In this document: positions 1 through 9,414 of the stretch, piece after piece
Position numbering within the stretch: the stretch's first letter is position 1
Layout: every line of letters starts with the position of its first letter
Notes under the pieces: generated by a model
The model's input: only the letters and a program-made list of their open reading frames with translations
Databases searched by the model: none
What the model was told of the DNA's origin: nothing
DNA from: DATARH01 sp035507475
GTDB taxonomy: Bacteria; Pseudomonadota; Alphaproteobacteria; ATCC43930; CGMCC-115725
Reading direction: 5' to 3'
Assembly: GCA_035507475.1 (NCBI GenBank)
Contig: DATJOB010000129.1
Coordinates: 1 to 9,812, forward strand
Length of the DNA stretch: 9,812 bases
Made by a program: the position numbers and the translations under genes

Positions 1-20
1 GCCTCCCGTATCCGGGCGGC
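1..20 (-). terminator. Hairpin just downstream of the GNAT gene, possible terminator stem
   Basis: Positions 1-20 form an inverted repeat: GCC, one mismatched base, CCCG, a four-base loop TATC, CGGG, one mismatched base, GGC. It starts 15 nt after the stop codon of the GNAT gene, read on the minus strand. Any T-run that would make it a Rho-independent terminator would lie beyond the left edge, so that part cannot be seen. An ATG on the minus strand at 25-23 opens a short frame running off the window; a downstream coding start is therefore an alternative reading. Confidence 0.3.
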
Positions 21-35
21 AGCATAGCGCGCCGT

Positions 36-518
36 TCAGGCCGATGCAGCCGCGGCGCGCGCATCGGCGTCGGGGTCGACCCGGTCGAGATAGATCAGCT
101 GCGGGTGGCGCATCTCGGCAAAGCCGCAGCGCCGGTAGAGCGAGGCGGCGTCGCGCGTCACCAGATGCCAGCGGCGCAACCCGGCGAGCGGCTCGTGCGC
201 CAGGATCGCCTCGACGAGAAACCGGCCGAGACCGGCGTTACGCGCCTCGGCGACGACGAACACATCGCTCAGATAGGCGAAGGTCGCCTGATCGGTGATC
301 GCGCGCGCGAAGCCCACCTGCCCCGCCTCGCCATAAAGGCCGAAGCACAGCGAATGGGCGATCGAGCGCTCGACCACGTCGCGCGGGATGCCGCGCGCCC
401 AGTGCGAGCAGCGCGACAGAAAATCGTGGATCAGCCGGCGGTCGAGCCGGTCCTTGTCGGTATCGATTTCGTAGACCCGCCCGCCGAACTCGCGGCGGGC
501 AATGACGCTGTCGTTCAT
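36..518 (-). CDS. GNAT-family N-acetyltransferase
   Basis: A 160-residue protein of the GCN5-related N-acetyltransferase superfamily, which moves an acetyl group from acetyl-CoA to an amine. The acetyl-CoA pyrophosphate-binding motif is at about residues 93-98 (R-N-A-G-L-G), after the beta strand YLSDVFVV (82-89), and the late C-terminal motif ASLYRRCGF is at 125-133. The length is normal for a single-domain member. The substrate cannot be deduced. The ATG at 518 is chosen because AGGG lies about 8 nt upstream and the 25 extra residues of the longer open frame (to 593) are arginine-rich and unlike the family. The gene lies 162 nt downstream of the tusA-like gene on the same strand, so joint transcription is possible but not tight. 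A hairpin follows its stop. Family assignment is firm; function is open. Confidence 0.88.
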   Translation of the reverse strand: MNDSVIARREFGGRVYEIDTDKDRLDRRLIHDFLSRCSHWARGIPRDVVERSIAHSLCFGLYGEAGQVGFARAITDQATFAYLSDVFVVAEARNAGLGRFLVEAILAHEPLAGLRRWHLVTRDAASLYRRCGFAEMRHPQLIYLDRVDPDADARAAAASA

Positions 519-680
519 CGGGGCACCCTGCGTTCCGAGGCGGTGACGAAGGCGGCGGCCGGCACGGCGCGGCTCACCGCTTTGCAGCCCCAAAAGGCGA
601 GGCTGCTAGCGCATTCGTCGTCGCAGGCGGAAACGCGCGTGGGTCATGGCCGCAGGAAAATGGGCATCGCCACGGCGCTG

Positions 681-926
681 TCAACCCGGCTTTTTGAGGC
701 GGAAGCGAAAGACGCCGCCCGCCTCCTCGCTCTGCTCGATCATCTGGCAGCCGGTCGTCTGGCAGAAATGCGCGAAATCCTTGACCGCGCCGGGATCGGT
801 GGCGAGGACGCGCAGGACGGCGCCGGCCGGCACCGCGCGCAGCGCGCGCCGTGCCTTCAGCACCGGCAGCGGGCAGAGCAGCCCGGTCGCGTCGAGCAAC
901 GTGTCGCCTTCGATAGCGTCCGCCAT
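681..926 (-). CDS. TusA/SirA-family sulfur carrier protein
   Basis: A small cytoplasmic protein of 81 residues with the family hallmark CPLP at 18-21; Cys18 is the predicted persulfide-carrying residue, set in GLLCPLPVLKA. The DPGA turn at 44-47 and the beta strand near the C-terminus (FRFRL) complete the usual two-layer fold. TusA relatives pass persulfide sulfur from cysteine desulfurases to acceptors such as the tRNA 2-thiouridine machinery, but many paralogues serve other sulfur pathways, so tusA itself is not claimed. The ATG at 926 is preferred: GGGGA stands 8 nt upstream, and the size matches E. coli TusA. An in-frame ATG at 944 would add six residues but lacks a clear ribosome-binding site. 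The gene follows the ArsR gene in the same direction after 58 nt, with a possible promoter of its own in that gap. Confidence 0.87.
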   Translation of the reverse strand: MADAIEGDTLLDATGLLCPLPVLKARRALRAVPAGAVLRVLATDPGAVKDFAHFCQTTGCQMIEQSEEAGGVFRFRLKKPG

Positions 927-952
927 GCCTTCGATCCCCGTCACATTCGCCG

Positions 953-981
953 GTCTTAGCAGCGCGCTCGGCGCCCGGCAA
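953..981 (-). promoter_or_regulatory. Possible promoter of the tusA-like gene
   Basis: On the minus strand, TTGCCG (981-976) is separated by 17 nt from TAAGAC (958-953). This resembles a sigma-70 type -35/-10 pair and sits in the gap after the ArsR gene. The predicted start of transcription would fall near 946-944, leaving roughly 18-20 nt of leader before the ATG at 926, which contains the GGGGA ribosome-binding site. This is pattern matching only; a single transcript from the ArsR promoter is an equally good explanation. Confidence 0.28.
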
Positions 982-984
982 CGG

Positions 985-1287
985 CTACACGGCCGCGGCG
1001 ATCGCCTGGGTCAGCTCGCGGATGCGCGCCTCGTTGCGCTTATAGAACGTCCATTGCTTGATGCGCGTCGCGCGCACCGCGCCGATATCGACGAGGAGCC
1101 GCATATGCTCGGTGACGGTGGGCTGGCTGACGCCGAGCTTCTCGGCGATCAGCAGCCCGCAGACGCCGTCCGCGACCAGGTCGCCATCCACCTGCTCGCG
1201 GAAATGCGCCCGCGGGTCCTTGAGCCAGTCGAGGATCTGCAGGCGGCGTTCGTTGCTGAAGGCGCGGAGCGCGGGTGCGACGTTCAT
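985..1287 (-). CDS. ArsR-family winged helix-turn-helix transcriptional regulator
   Basis: A 100-residue DNA-binding protein of the ArsR/SmtB superfamily, which acts as a dimeric repressor. Helix 1 is around NERRLQILDWL (12-22); the helix-turn-helix is IAEKLGVSQPTVTEHMRLL (47-65); the wing follows at VRATRIKQWTFYKR (71-84). The classical metal-binding ELCVCDL motif is absent; the equivalent stretch reads DGVCGLLI, with Cys43 the only cysteine, so a two-cysteine metal or persulfide switch within one chain is unlikely. The inducer is unknown. The ATG at 1287 fits the family; a TTG at 1317 would run the reading frame through the AT-rich operator and has no ribosome-binding site. No ribosome-binding site precedes 1287 either, suggesting a very short or leaderless message. 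The gene diverges from the dehydratase and lies upstream of the tusA-like gene. Confidence 0.9.
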   Translation of the reverse strand: MNVAPALRAFSNERRLQILDWLKDPRAHFREQVDGDLVADGVCGLLIAEKLGVSQPTVTEHMRLLVDIGAVRATRIKQWTFYKRNEARIRELTQAIAAAV

Positions 1288-1289
1288 AC

Positions 1290-1317
1290 TAATTAGGCGA
1301 TTTGCTAATTCCCTCAA
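1290..1317 (-). promoter_or_regulatory. Putative promoter of the ArsR gene, overlapping the operator
   Basis: Minus-strand TTGAGG (1317-1312) and TAATTA (1295-1290) are 16 nt apart. The inverted repeat at 1291-1310 fills the spacer and the -10 element, the arrangement expected for a self-repressing ArsR protein. The -10 element is only 2 nt from the ATG at 1287, so with normal spacing transcription would begin at or just after that codon. That is hard to reconcile fully and lowers confidence in either the exact -10 or the start codon. Confidence 0.35.
1291..1310. promoter_or_regulatory. Palindromic operator candidate between the ArsR and dehydratase genes
   Basis: A perfect inverted repeat, AATTAG-N8-CTAATT (20 bp), lies in the 51-bp gap between the divergent start codons of the ArsR gene (1287) and the dehydratase gene (1339). 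It is strongly AT-rich inside very GC-rich DNA. ArsR-family proteins typically bind imperfect AT-rich palindromes of this size next to their own gene, so this is the natural binding site. Its position allows control of both genes. A second, smaller dyad (TCATG-C-CATGA) is at 1318-1328. Confidence 0.65.
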
Positions 1318-1338
1318 TCATGCCATGATGCGCCGGCC

Positions 1339-2286
1339 ATGACAAACCCCCTCATCGACCGCGAGCGGATCGCCGCCACCGAGCGGCTGATCCGGCCGCA
1401 CATCCGCCGCACGCCGACGATCACGGTCGAGGCCGGCGATTTCGGCCTCGACGGCGGGCCGCTGGTCTTCAAGCTCGAATTCCTGCAGTACACCGGCTCG
1501 TTCAAGCCACGCGGCGCCTTCGCCAACCTGCTGACCCGGCCGGCGCCGGCGGCGGGCGTGGTCGCAGCCTCGGGCGGCAACCACGGCGCCGCGGTCGCCT
1601 TCGCGGCGATGCGGCTCGGCCTCAAGGCGGCGATCTTCGTGCCGAAGGTGACCTCGGCGACCAAGCTCGCCCGCATCCGCAGCTACGGCGCGGAGCTGGT
1701 GGTGACCGGCGAGGTCTATGCCGAGGCGCTGGCGGCGAGCGAACGGCGCATCGCCGAAACCGGCGCGCTGTCGATCCACGCCTACGACCAGCCCGAGACG
1801 CTGCTCGGGCAGGGCTCGGTCGGGCTCGAGCTCGAAGCCGACCGGCCCGAGATCGACACGCTGCTGGTCGCCGCGGGAGGCGGCGGGCTGATCGGCGGGA
1901 TCGCCGCCTGGTATGGCGGCCGCCTCCGCGTCGTCTCGGTCGAGCCGGAGGCCGCGCCGACGCTGCACGACGCGCTCGCCGCGGGGCGTCCGGTCGATGC
2001 GCCAGCCGGCGGGATCGCCGCCGACTCGCTGGCGCCGAGCCGCGTCGGCGCGATCATGTTCCCGATCGCGCAGCGCCACATCGCGCCGGCGGTGCTGGTG
2101 CCCGACGAGGCGATCCGCGCGGCGCAGCGCCGGCTATGGGAGGTGCTGCGGATCGCCGCCGAGCCGGGCGGGGCGGCGGCGCTGGCGGCGCTGCTGGCGG
2201 GCCGCTACCGGCCGGCAAAGGACGAGCGCGTCGCGGTCGTGCTGTGCGGCGCCAACAGCAACGCGGTCGACTTCGACCGCGCCTAG
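1339..2286 (+). CDS. PLP-dependent threonine/serine dehydratase (fold type II)
   Basis: A 315-residue enzyme of the threonine dehydratase / serine racemase group, expected to convert L-threonine to 2-oxobutanoate and ammonia, or act on serine. PLP Schiff-base lysine is Lys56 in GSFKPRGA (53-60); the substrate/cofactor loop SGGNHG is at 78-83; the phosphate-binding glycine loop GGGGLIGG is at 180-187; the C-terminal LCGANSN stretch is at 302-308. There is no C-terminal ACT domain, so it is not the isoleucine-inhibited biosynthetic IlvA and resembles catabolic or stand-alone types. The first ATG giving the full N-terminus is at 1339; no strong ribosome-binding site precedes it. It diverges from the ArsR gene across a palindrome and is probably its target. 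Its stop codon overlaps the stop of the convergent membrane-protein gene. Exact substrate is uncertain: serine racemase or 3-hydroxyaspartate activity is possible. Confidence 0.88.
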   Translation: MTNPLIDRERIAATERLIRPHIRRTPTITVEAGDFGLDGGPLVFKLEFLQYTGSFKPRGAFANLLTRPAPAAGVVAASGGNHGAAVAFAAMRLGLKAAIFVPKVTSATKLARIRSYGAELVVTGEVYAEALAASERRIAETGALSIHAYDQPETLLGQGSVGLELEADRPEIDTLLVAAGGGGLIGGIAAWYGGRLRVVSVEPEAAPTLHDALAAGRPVDAPAGGIAADSLAPSRVGAIMFPIAQRHIAPAVLVPDEAIRAAQRRLWEVLRIAAEPGGAAALAALLAGRYRPAKDERVAVVLCGANSNAVDFDRA

Positions 2287-3922
2287 CGGGCGAGGCGGCA
2301 GGCGGCGCTGTCGCCGTCGAAGAGCGCGTAGGCCGCCAGCCCCTCGCTTGCGCCTGCGACATGACCCTGCCAGCCCGCGGCGTGCGGCTCGTCGGTGGGA
2401 AAGCCGCTCAGCGCATAGCCGACGACGGCGCCGCCGGCATCGGTCAGCACGAGCCGGCGCGGCGCCGGGCGCTCTCGGCCATCGGCAACCCAGCCGTCGA
2501 CCCGCGCCCCGCCTGCGACCCGCTCGATCGTGACGACCGCGCCGTCGCAATCGGCGGCGAGCCGGATATGGGCGGCGAGCGACGTGCCCAGCCAGCCGCT
2601 CCACGGTTCCGCAAACATCGCCAGGTGCCGCTCGCGCAGCCGCGCCGCCTGTCGCTCGACGAGGGCGGTGTCCGGGAAGAGGCGGCGCAGCGCCTGCGCG
2701 TCGTCGACGCCGGCGAGCAGCGCCGTCTCGGCGCTGCGGCGTGGCGCGACCCACGCGGCGCCGTCGGCGACGGAATGCCGCTGCGGCCAGGCGAGGATGA
2801 GCGTGCCGAGCAACCCAAGCGCCATCACCGGCACCCGCAGCTGCGGCCAGCCGCGCCGGATTTCGGCCACCGCGATAAGCGCCAGCGACAGCCAGAACAA
2901 CAGCGCCGGCGTCGCATAGCGGCTCGACAAGGTCTGCACGAGGCCGAACTTGAGCCGGCCCAGCCCGGCCAGTACGCCAAAGCCGACGACAAAGGCAGCG
3001 GTGGCGAGGAGCGCCAGCTGGGCCCGGTCGGCATCGCGGCCGCGATGGAGCAGCGTCGCGCCGAACGCCGCGAACAGCACAAGGCCGAAGCCGCCGGCCG
3101 CCAGCGCCACCGCGATCGCCCGTCGCGCCGGCACCAGATGGCCGAACGGGTTGCCGAGAAAGCCGGCGACGTAGAGCGCGACGCGCGGCTGCGCCACGGT
3201 TTGCAGCGGGTCCGAATGATAATCGGGCGTCACATAGCCGTGCAGGTAGAGCGCCAGCAGCAGCACGCCGGCGATCGCCAGCACCGCCAGATGGCGCCGT
3301 GGCCAGCCGGCTCGCCAGGCGAGCGGCAATGCGACCGCCAGCGCCACGGCGCCACTCGACAGCGTGAAGAGCGCCGCGGCCGCGCAGCCGATCGCGGCGG
3401 CGAGCGTCGCGGCGCGCGGCCGGGCGAGCGCCAGGATCGCAAAAGCGCCGCAGGCCGCCAGCTCGACCCCGAAGAACTGGACCTGGAACCCCCAGACGAA
3501 ATTCTCCGCCTGCATCGCCGAGAACAGCGTCGCGAGGACGATCCCGCCGAGCCACAGCGTGTCGGCGGCGCCGCGGCCGGTGGCGCGCCGTGCCAGCGCG
3601 ACGAGCAGCCCCGCCAGCGCGAGCGGCAGCGCGACGTTGCAGAAGAAGTTGAACCGCTGGGTTTCGCGGAACGCGAAGGCGTCGATCGCGAAAAGGAGGC
3701 GCGGCAAGACGATGCGGTGCTCGTTGTGCTGCGCGAACAGCCAGGCCGAGAAGACCTGGCCGGGATCGAAGATCAGGTTCTCCCACTGGTCCCAGAACGG
3801 CACCGGCGACCAGCAGCGCACCACCATCGCCGCCGTGGTCGCGACCATGTAGAGGCCGACCGCGAAGACCGCGAGCGCCAGCACCGTCGGCAAAAGGCGC
3901 GGCCCAGCCGCGAAGCGGCGCA

Positions 3923-3923
<1 letters not shown>
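2283..3923 (-). CDS. Polytopic membrane protein of unknown function, possibly GT-C-like
   Basis: A 546-residue protein with roughly ten predicted membrane segments. The clearer ones are at about 10-32, 92-110, 122-137, 152-166, 172-200, 211-228, 268-291, 302-322, 338-354 and 363-379. A soluble tail of about 165 residues follows (381-546). Conserved-looking polar motifs lie in the first loop: PFWDQWE (42-48) and QHNEHRIVLPRLL (65-77). Others are QAENFVWGFQVQFF (138-151) and SSRYATPALLFW (333-344). An acidic motif after the first membrane helix recalls GT-C glycosyltransferases that use lipid-linked sugars, but I do not recognise a named family, so this is only a suggestion. The tail has a short, beta-rich, glycine-containing stretch (about 464-538). 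The start ATG at 3923 overlaps the parC stop in TGATG, implying translational coupling; no other start fits better. Confidence 0.82.
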
Positions 3924-6148
<2,225 letters not shown>

Positions 6149-6168
6149 CGATGCCTTGTTGCGGGGCG

Positions 6169-6891
6169 CTATGATACCAGCCGGGCGAGGCGCTGGGCGA
6201 GCCGGGCGCGCGCCTCGGGCAGCGCCCTGCCCTGCGGTTCGAGCAGGTGGCGACCGAGGAAATAGCCGGTGAGCGTCAGGCCGGCAACGATATCGCCCCC
6301 GGCCGCCGGTGCTGCGGACCACAAAAAACCGGGCAGCGGCAAGAGCTTGTCGCGGTAGGGCGCACCCGCCGCGCGCGACACCGCGCCGCCCGAGCGCGGC
6401 GAGACATAGGCGAGGTCGTCCTGCGCCCCGGTCGCGGCGCAGCGCGCGAGGTCGAGGCCGTAGCCGAGGGCCCCGAGCAGCGCGCATTCCCAGGCCACGT
6501 ACTGCGCCGCCCAGTCGGCAGAATCGAGCGCCTCCACCAGCGCGGCGAGCCCGCCATAGACATCGGCATGCGGCTCGCGCTCCGGTAGGGCGAGCGCGAC
6601 CAGCGCCGCGGCCGAGGACAGCGCGGCGAGCCGGTCGGGATCGTCGATCAGCGCGGCAACATGCGGGCGCACGAGCTCGACCTCGAACGTACCGAGATGC
6701 TCGGCGAGACGCCCGCGCCAATGCGCTGCGACGAGGTTGCCCGGCTGCAGCAGCGCGCGCCGCCTCGGCGACTGCCCGCCGCGCACCAGCCCGGCGTGGC
6801 GGCCGTGTTCGGCGGTCAACAGCTCGACGATCAGCGCGCTCTCGCCGTGCCGCCGCGCGATCAGGACAAAGCCGGTGTCGCGCCAGTCCAT
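6169..6891 (-). CDS. recO: DNA repair protein RecO
   Basis: A 240-residue mediator of the RecFOR pathway, which helps load RecA on single-stranded DNA coated with SSB. The N-terminal OB-fold is at about 1-80, opening with WRDTGFVLIARRHGESALIVELLT, in which the GES turn is characteristic, followed by HAGLVRGGQS (32-41). The helical C-terminal part includes CAATGAQDDLAYVSPRSGG (151-169) and a KLLPLPGFL block (182-190), both typical of alphaproteobacterial RecO. Only one cysteine remains in the region where some RecO proteins have a four-cysteine zinc site, so no zinc site is expected. The ATG at 6891 has AGGA 7 nt upstream. It lies 97 nt after era and 20 nt before parC in the same direction. 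Confidence 0.94.
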   Translation of the reverse strand: MDWRDTGFVLIARRHGESALIVELLTAEHGRHAGLVRGGQSPRRRALLQPGNLVAAHWRGRLAEHLGTFEVELVRPHVAALIDDPDRLAALSSAAALVALALPEREPHADVYGGLAALVEALDSADWAAQYVAWECALLGALGYGLDLARCAATGAQDDLAYVSPRSGGAVSRAAGAPYRDKLLPLPGFLWSAAPAAGGDIVAGLTLTGYFLGRHLLEPQGRALPEARARLAQRLARLVS

Positions 6892-6911
6892 CGCCGGTCC
6901 TATCCGCCACC

Positions 6912-6927
6912 CCCGCGCAGGCGCGGG
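6912..6927. repeat. REP-like GC-rich hairpin in the era-recO gap
   Basis: A perfect inverted repeat CCCGCGC-AG-GCGCGGG with 7-bp arms lies 20 bp upstream of the recO start. Short palindromes of the CCCGC...GCGGG kind are scattered through the intergenic DNA of many alphaproteobacteria, so a REP-like element is plausible; only one copy is visible here. A second, imperfect stem (TTCCGC-TGGC-GCGGGAA with one bulged base) is at 6962-6978, and the octamer CGAATTTC occurs at 6957-6964 and 6985-6992. No T-run follows either stem, so they are not classical terminators. Confidence 0.4.
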
Positions 6928-6990
6928 TCGGGCAGCAAGCGGGACAGCGCGCGGCGCGAATTTCCGCTGGCGCGGGAAGGACGCCGAATT

Positions 6991-7881
6991 TCAAGCATTG
7001 AAGTCGATCCCCATCGCGCGGAAGCGTTCCGGGTCGTCGAGCCAGCCCTCGCGCACCTTGACGAAGAGGAAGAGATGGACCTTGCGGTCGAGCATCGCGC
7101 CGAGCTCGGCGCGGGCGCGCGCGCCGATCGCCTTGATCCGCCGGCCGCCCTCGCCGAGCACGATCGCGCGCTGCCCGGCGCGGCGGACGTAGATCACCTG
7201 TTCGATCCTGACGCTGCCGTCCGGCCGCTCCTCCCAGCTTTCGGTCTCGACCGTCGCCGAATATGGCAATTCGTCGTGCAGCTGCAGGAAAAGCTGCTCG
7301 CGCGTCACCTCCGCGGCGAGGAAGCGCTCGGCCGCGTCGGAGAGCTGGTCGGGCGGAAAGAGGAACGGCCCCTCGGGCACCGCTTCCGCCAGTCGCCGCT
7401 GCAGATCGTCGACCCCGTCGCCGGTCAGGCCGGAGATCATGAAAACCTCGCTGAAATCGGCGAGCTTCGTCAGCTCCGCGGCGAGCCCGAGCAGGGCTTC
7501 GCGGCGCACCCGGTCGATCTTGTTGAGCGCCAGAAGCGGGCGGCGCGAGGCCGCCTTGAGCCGCTCGGCAATCAGCCGCGTGTCGGGGTCGATGCCGCGC
7601 GCCGCATCGACCAGCAGCACGGTCACGTCGGCATCGGCCGCACCGGCCCAGGCGGCGGCGACCATCGCCCGGTCGAGCCGCCGGCGTGGCTCGAAGATGC
7701 CGGGCGTGTCGACGAAAACGAGCTGCACCGCGGCGTCGGTCGCGATGCCGAGGAGCCGGCTGCGCGTCGTCTGCACCTTGGGCGTGACGATCGCCAGCTT
7801 CTGCCCGACGAGGCGGTTGAGCAGCGTCGACTTGCCGGCATTGGGGGCGCCGATCAGCGCGACAAAGCCGCAGCGCGTCAT
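6991..7881 (-). CDS. era: GTPase Era
   Basis: A complete 296-residue essential GTPase that binds 16S rRNA near its 3' end and assists 30S subunit maturation. G domain: P-loop GAPNAGKST (11-19), switch-I TT (38-39), DTPG (58-61), NKID (120-123) and the G5 region SGLTGDG (150-156). The C-terminal KH domain is about residues 205-290, with the RNA-binding GEGGRRIK loop at 243-250. Length and domain order are normal. The ATG at 7881 gives the standard N-terminus MTRCGFVALIG; an open frame extending upstream to 8016 is only arginine/proline-rich read-through of rnc. It begins 4 nt after the rnc stop, so the two are almost certainly cotranscribed and probably translationally linked. Confidence 0.97.
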   Translation of the reverse strand: MTRCGFVALIGAPNAGKSTLLNRLVGQKLAIVTPKVQTTRSRLLGIATDAAVQLVFVDTPGIFEPRRRLDRAMVAAAWAGAADADVTVLLVDAARGIDPDTRLIAERLKAASRRPLLALNKIDRVRREALLGLAAELTKLADFSEVFMISGLTGDGVDDLQRRLAEAVPEGPFLFPPDQLSDAAERFLAAEVTREQLFLQLHDELPYSATVETESWEERPDGSVRIEQVIYVRRAGQRAIVLGEGGRRIKAIGARARAELGAMLDRKVHLFLFVKVREGWLDDPERFRAMGIDFNA

Positions 7882-7885
7882 CGGC

Positions 7886-8611
7886 TCACGCTCCCCCGGC
7901 GAGGCGCTGCAGCAGCGCCGCGGCCGCCTCGGTCTCGGCGGCGCGCTTCGACGGCGCGGTGGCGCTCGTCTCCTCGGACTGGGCGACCCGCGCCGCGACG
8001 GTGAAGCGCGGCGCATGGTCCGGCCCCTCGGTCGCCACCAGCCGGTAGGCCGGCAGGCCGAGCCCGTGCGCCTGCGCCCATTCCTGCAACCGGGTCTTGG
8101 GGTCGCGCGGCGGCGCCGCGGTAGCGTCGAGCAACGGGGCCCACCAGCGCCGGATGAAGGCGGCGGCGGGGGCGAGCCCGGCGTCGAGATAGATCGCCGC
8201 GATCACCGCCTCGCAGACATCGGCGAGGATGCCGGGGTTGCGCGCCGCGCCGCCCGCCGCCTCCGATTTCGACAGCACGAGATGGCCGTCGAGACCGATC
8301 TCGAGCGCGACGCGCGCCAGCGTCTCGCGGCGCACCAGCTCGGCGAGGCGGCGCGTCAGATCGCCTTCCGCCTCGCTCGCGAAGCGGTGCCAGAGGAGGT
8401 CGGCGATCACCAGCCCGAGGACGCGGTCGCCAAGGAATTCGAGCCGCTCGTAATGCCGGGCGGGGGCGCGGCGGCGGCTCTTGCCGCGCGCCGCCGGCAC
8501 CGCGCTCGGATGGGTCAGCGCCTCGACCAGCAGAGCCGGCCGCGCGAAGACGTGACCGATCCGTTGCGCCAGCGCGTGCTCCTCGGAGGCCGGCGCGGCG
8601 GCGGTCTCCAT
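7886..8611 (-). CDS. rnc: Ribonuclease III
   Basis: A complete 241-residue double-stranded-RNA endonuclease that processes rRNA precursors and structured mRNAs. The RNase III signature ERLEFLGD is at 55-62, giving metal-binding residues Glu58 and Asp62; the second pair Asp131 and Glu134 lies in ADVCEAVIAAIYLD (130-143). The double-stranded-RNA-binding domain is at about 171-237, with PKTRLQEWAQ at its start and the KRAAETEAAAALL helix at its end. A basic loop (about 40-52) just before the signature is a few residues longer than in E. coli. The ATG at 8611 lies 5 nt after the lepB stop; an ATG at 8680 would overlap lepB by 64 nt and adds no family sequence. The ribosome-binding site is weak, consistent with coupling to lepB. 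Confidence 0.96.
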   Translation of the reverse strand: METAAAPASEEHALAQRIGHVFARPALLVEALTHPSAVPAARGKSRRRAPARHYERLEFLGDRVLGLVIADLLWHRFASEAEGDLTRRLAELVRRETLARVALEIGLDGHLVLSKSEAAGGAARNPGILADVCEAVIAAIYLDAGLAPAAAFIRRWWAPLLDATAAPPRDPKTRLQEWAQAHGLGLPAYRLVATEGPDHAPRFTVAARVAQSEETSATAPSKRAAETEAAAALLQRLAGGA

Positions 8612-8616
8612 GCCGG

Positions 8617-9384
8617 CTAGTGCACCCCGTTGAACAGCCGGCCATAGCGGATCGCAAACGGCCATTTCCAGAATTCCCACCAGGCGGCCGAACCGTCGGT
8701 GGAAAAGAACAGGAACTCGGCGCGCCCGACCAGGTTCTCGGCCGGGATGAAGCCGACCGCCGACATCACGCGGCTGTCCTGCGAGTTGTCGCGATTGTCG
8801 CCCATCGCGAAATAATGCCCCGCCGGCACCTCGTAGACCGCGGTGTTGTCGAGCGGCCCGTCGTCGCCGATCTTGATGATCCGGTGCTCGAGCGGCGGCT
8901 CGCCGGGGCCGCGCGGCAGCGCCTCCATGTACTGGTGCATCAGGATGACCGCGCCGCCTTCCTGATAGACGTAGTCGTCGATCGGCTTGCGCGGCACTTC
9001 CTGGCTGTTGATGTAAAGCTCGCCGTGGATCATCTGGATCTTGTCGCCGGGCAGGCCGACGATGCGCTTGATGTAGTCGGTCGAGGTGTCGGTCGGCAGC
9101 TTGAAGACCGCGACATCGCCGCGCTCGGGCTTGTGGAACTCGAGGATCCGGCCGGAGAACAGCGGCAGCCCGAAGGGAAGCGAGAAGCGGCTGTAGCCGT
9201 AGGAGAATTTCGACACGAACAGGTAGTCGCCGACCAGGAGGGTGGGGATCATCGAGCCCGAGGGGATGTTGAACGGCTCGTAGGCCACGGTGCGCACGAC
9301 GAGCGCGATCAGGATCGCGTAGATGATCGTCTTGACGGTCTCGAAGACGCCGCCCGAGGCTTTCTTCTTGGCGATCGCTTTCAT
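8617..9384 (-). CDS. lepB: Signal peptidase I
   Basis: A complete 255-residue inner-membrane serine protease that removes signal peptides from exported proteins. A single membrane anchor is at about 17-36, after a short lysine-rich cytoplasmic start. Box B, NIPSGSMIPTLLVGD (39-53), carries nucleophile Ser44; Lys106 in DYIKRIVGLPGD (103-114) is the general base; box E, GHYFAMGDNRDNSQDSR, is at 189-205. All catalytic boxes are intact, and one anchor rather than the two of E. coli is common outside enterobacteria. The ATG at 9384 is chosen because it gives the KKK-rich N-terminus; the open frame up to 9471 is arginine/alanine-rich and lies over the intergenic gap. A promoter-like sequence lies 30 nt upstream. 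It follows acpS after 90 nt and heads the tight lepB-rnc-era group. Confidence 0.96.
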   Translation of the reverse strand: MKAIAKKKASGGVFETVKTIIYAILIALVVRTVAYEPFNIPSGSMIPTLLVGDYLFVSKFSYGYSRFSLPFGLPLFSGRILEFHKPERGDVAVFKLPTDTSTDYIKRIVGLPGDKIQMIHGELYINSQEVPRKPIDDYVYQEGGAVILMHQYMEALPRGPGEPPLEHRIIKIGDDGPLDNTAVYEVPAGHYFAMGDNRDNSQDSRVMSAVGFIPAENLVGRAEFLFFSTDGSAAWWEFWKWPFAIRYGRLFNGVH

Positions 9385-9414
9385 GGCATGTCCGGCCGGC
9401 GAGAGAGCGCGGCG

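Noticed and set aside
583..612. Stem CAGCC...GGCTG between the tusA-like and GNAT genes as a terminator
   Set aside because: The stem is short with a wobble pair and no T-run follows on either strand.
656..684. TTGACA on the minus strand (684-679) as a promoter for the GNAT gene
   Set aside because: The -35 is a perfect match but the correctly spaced -10 (ATTTTC) is poor and the site overlaps the tusA-like stop codon; a leader of over 100 nt would follow. Not strong enough to list.
1285..1317. TTG at 1317 as the ArsR start codon
   Set aside because: It would place the operator inside the coding region, adds ten residues unlike the family and has no ribosome-binding site.
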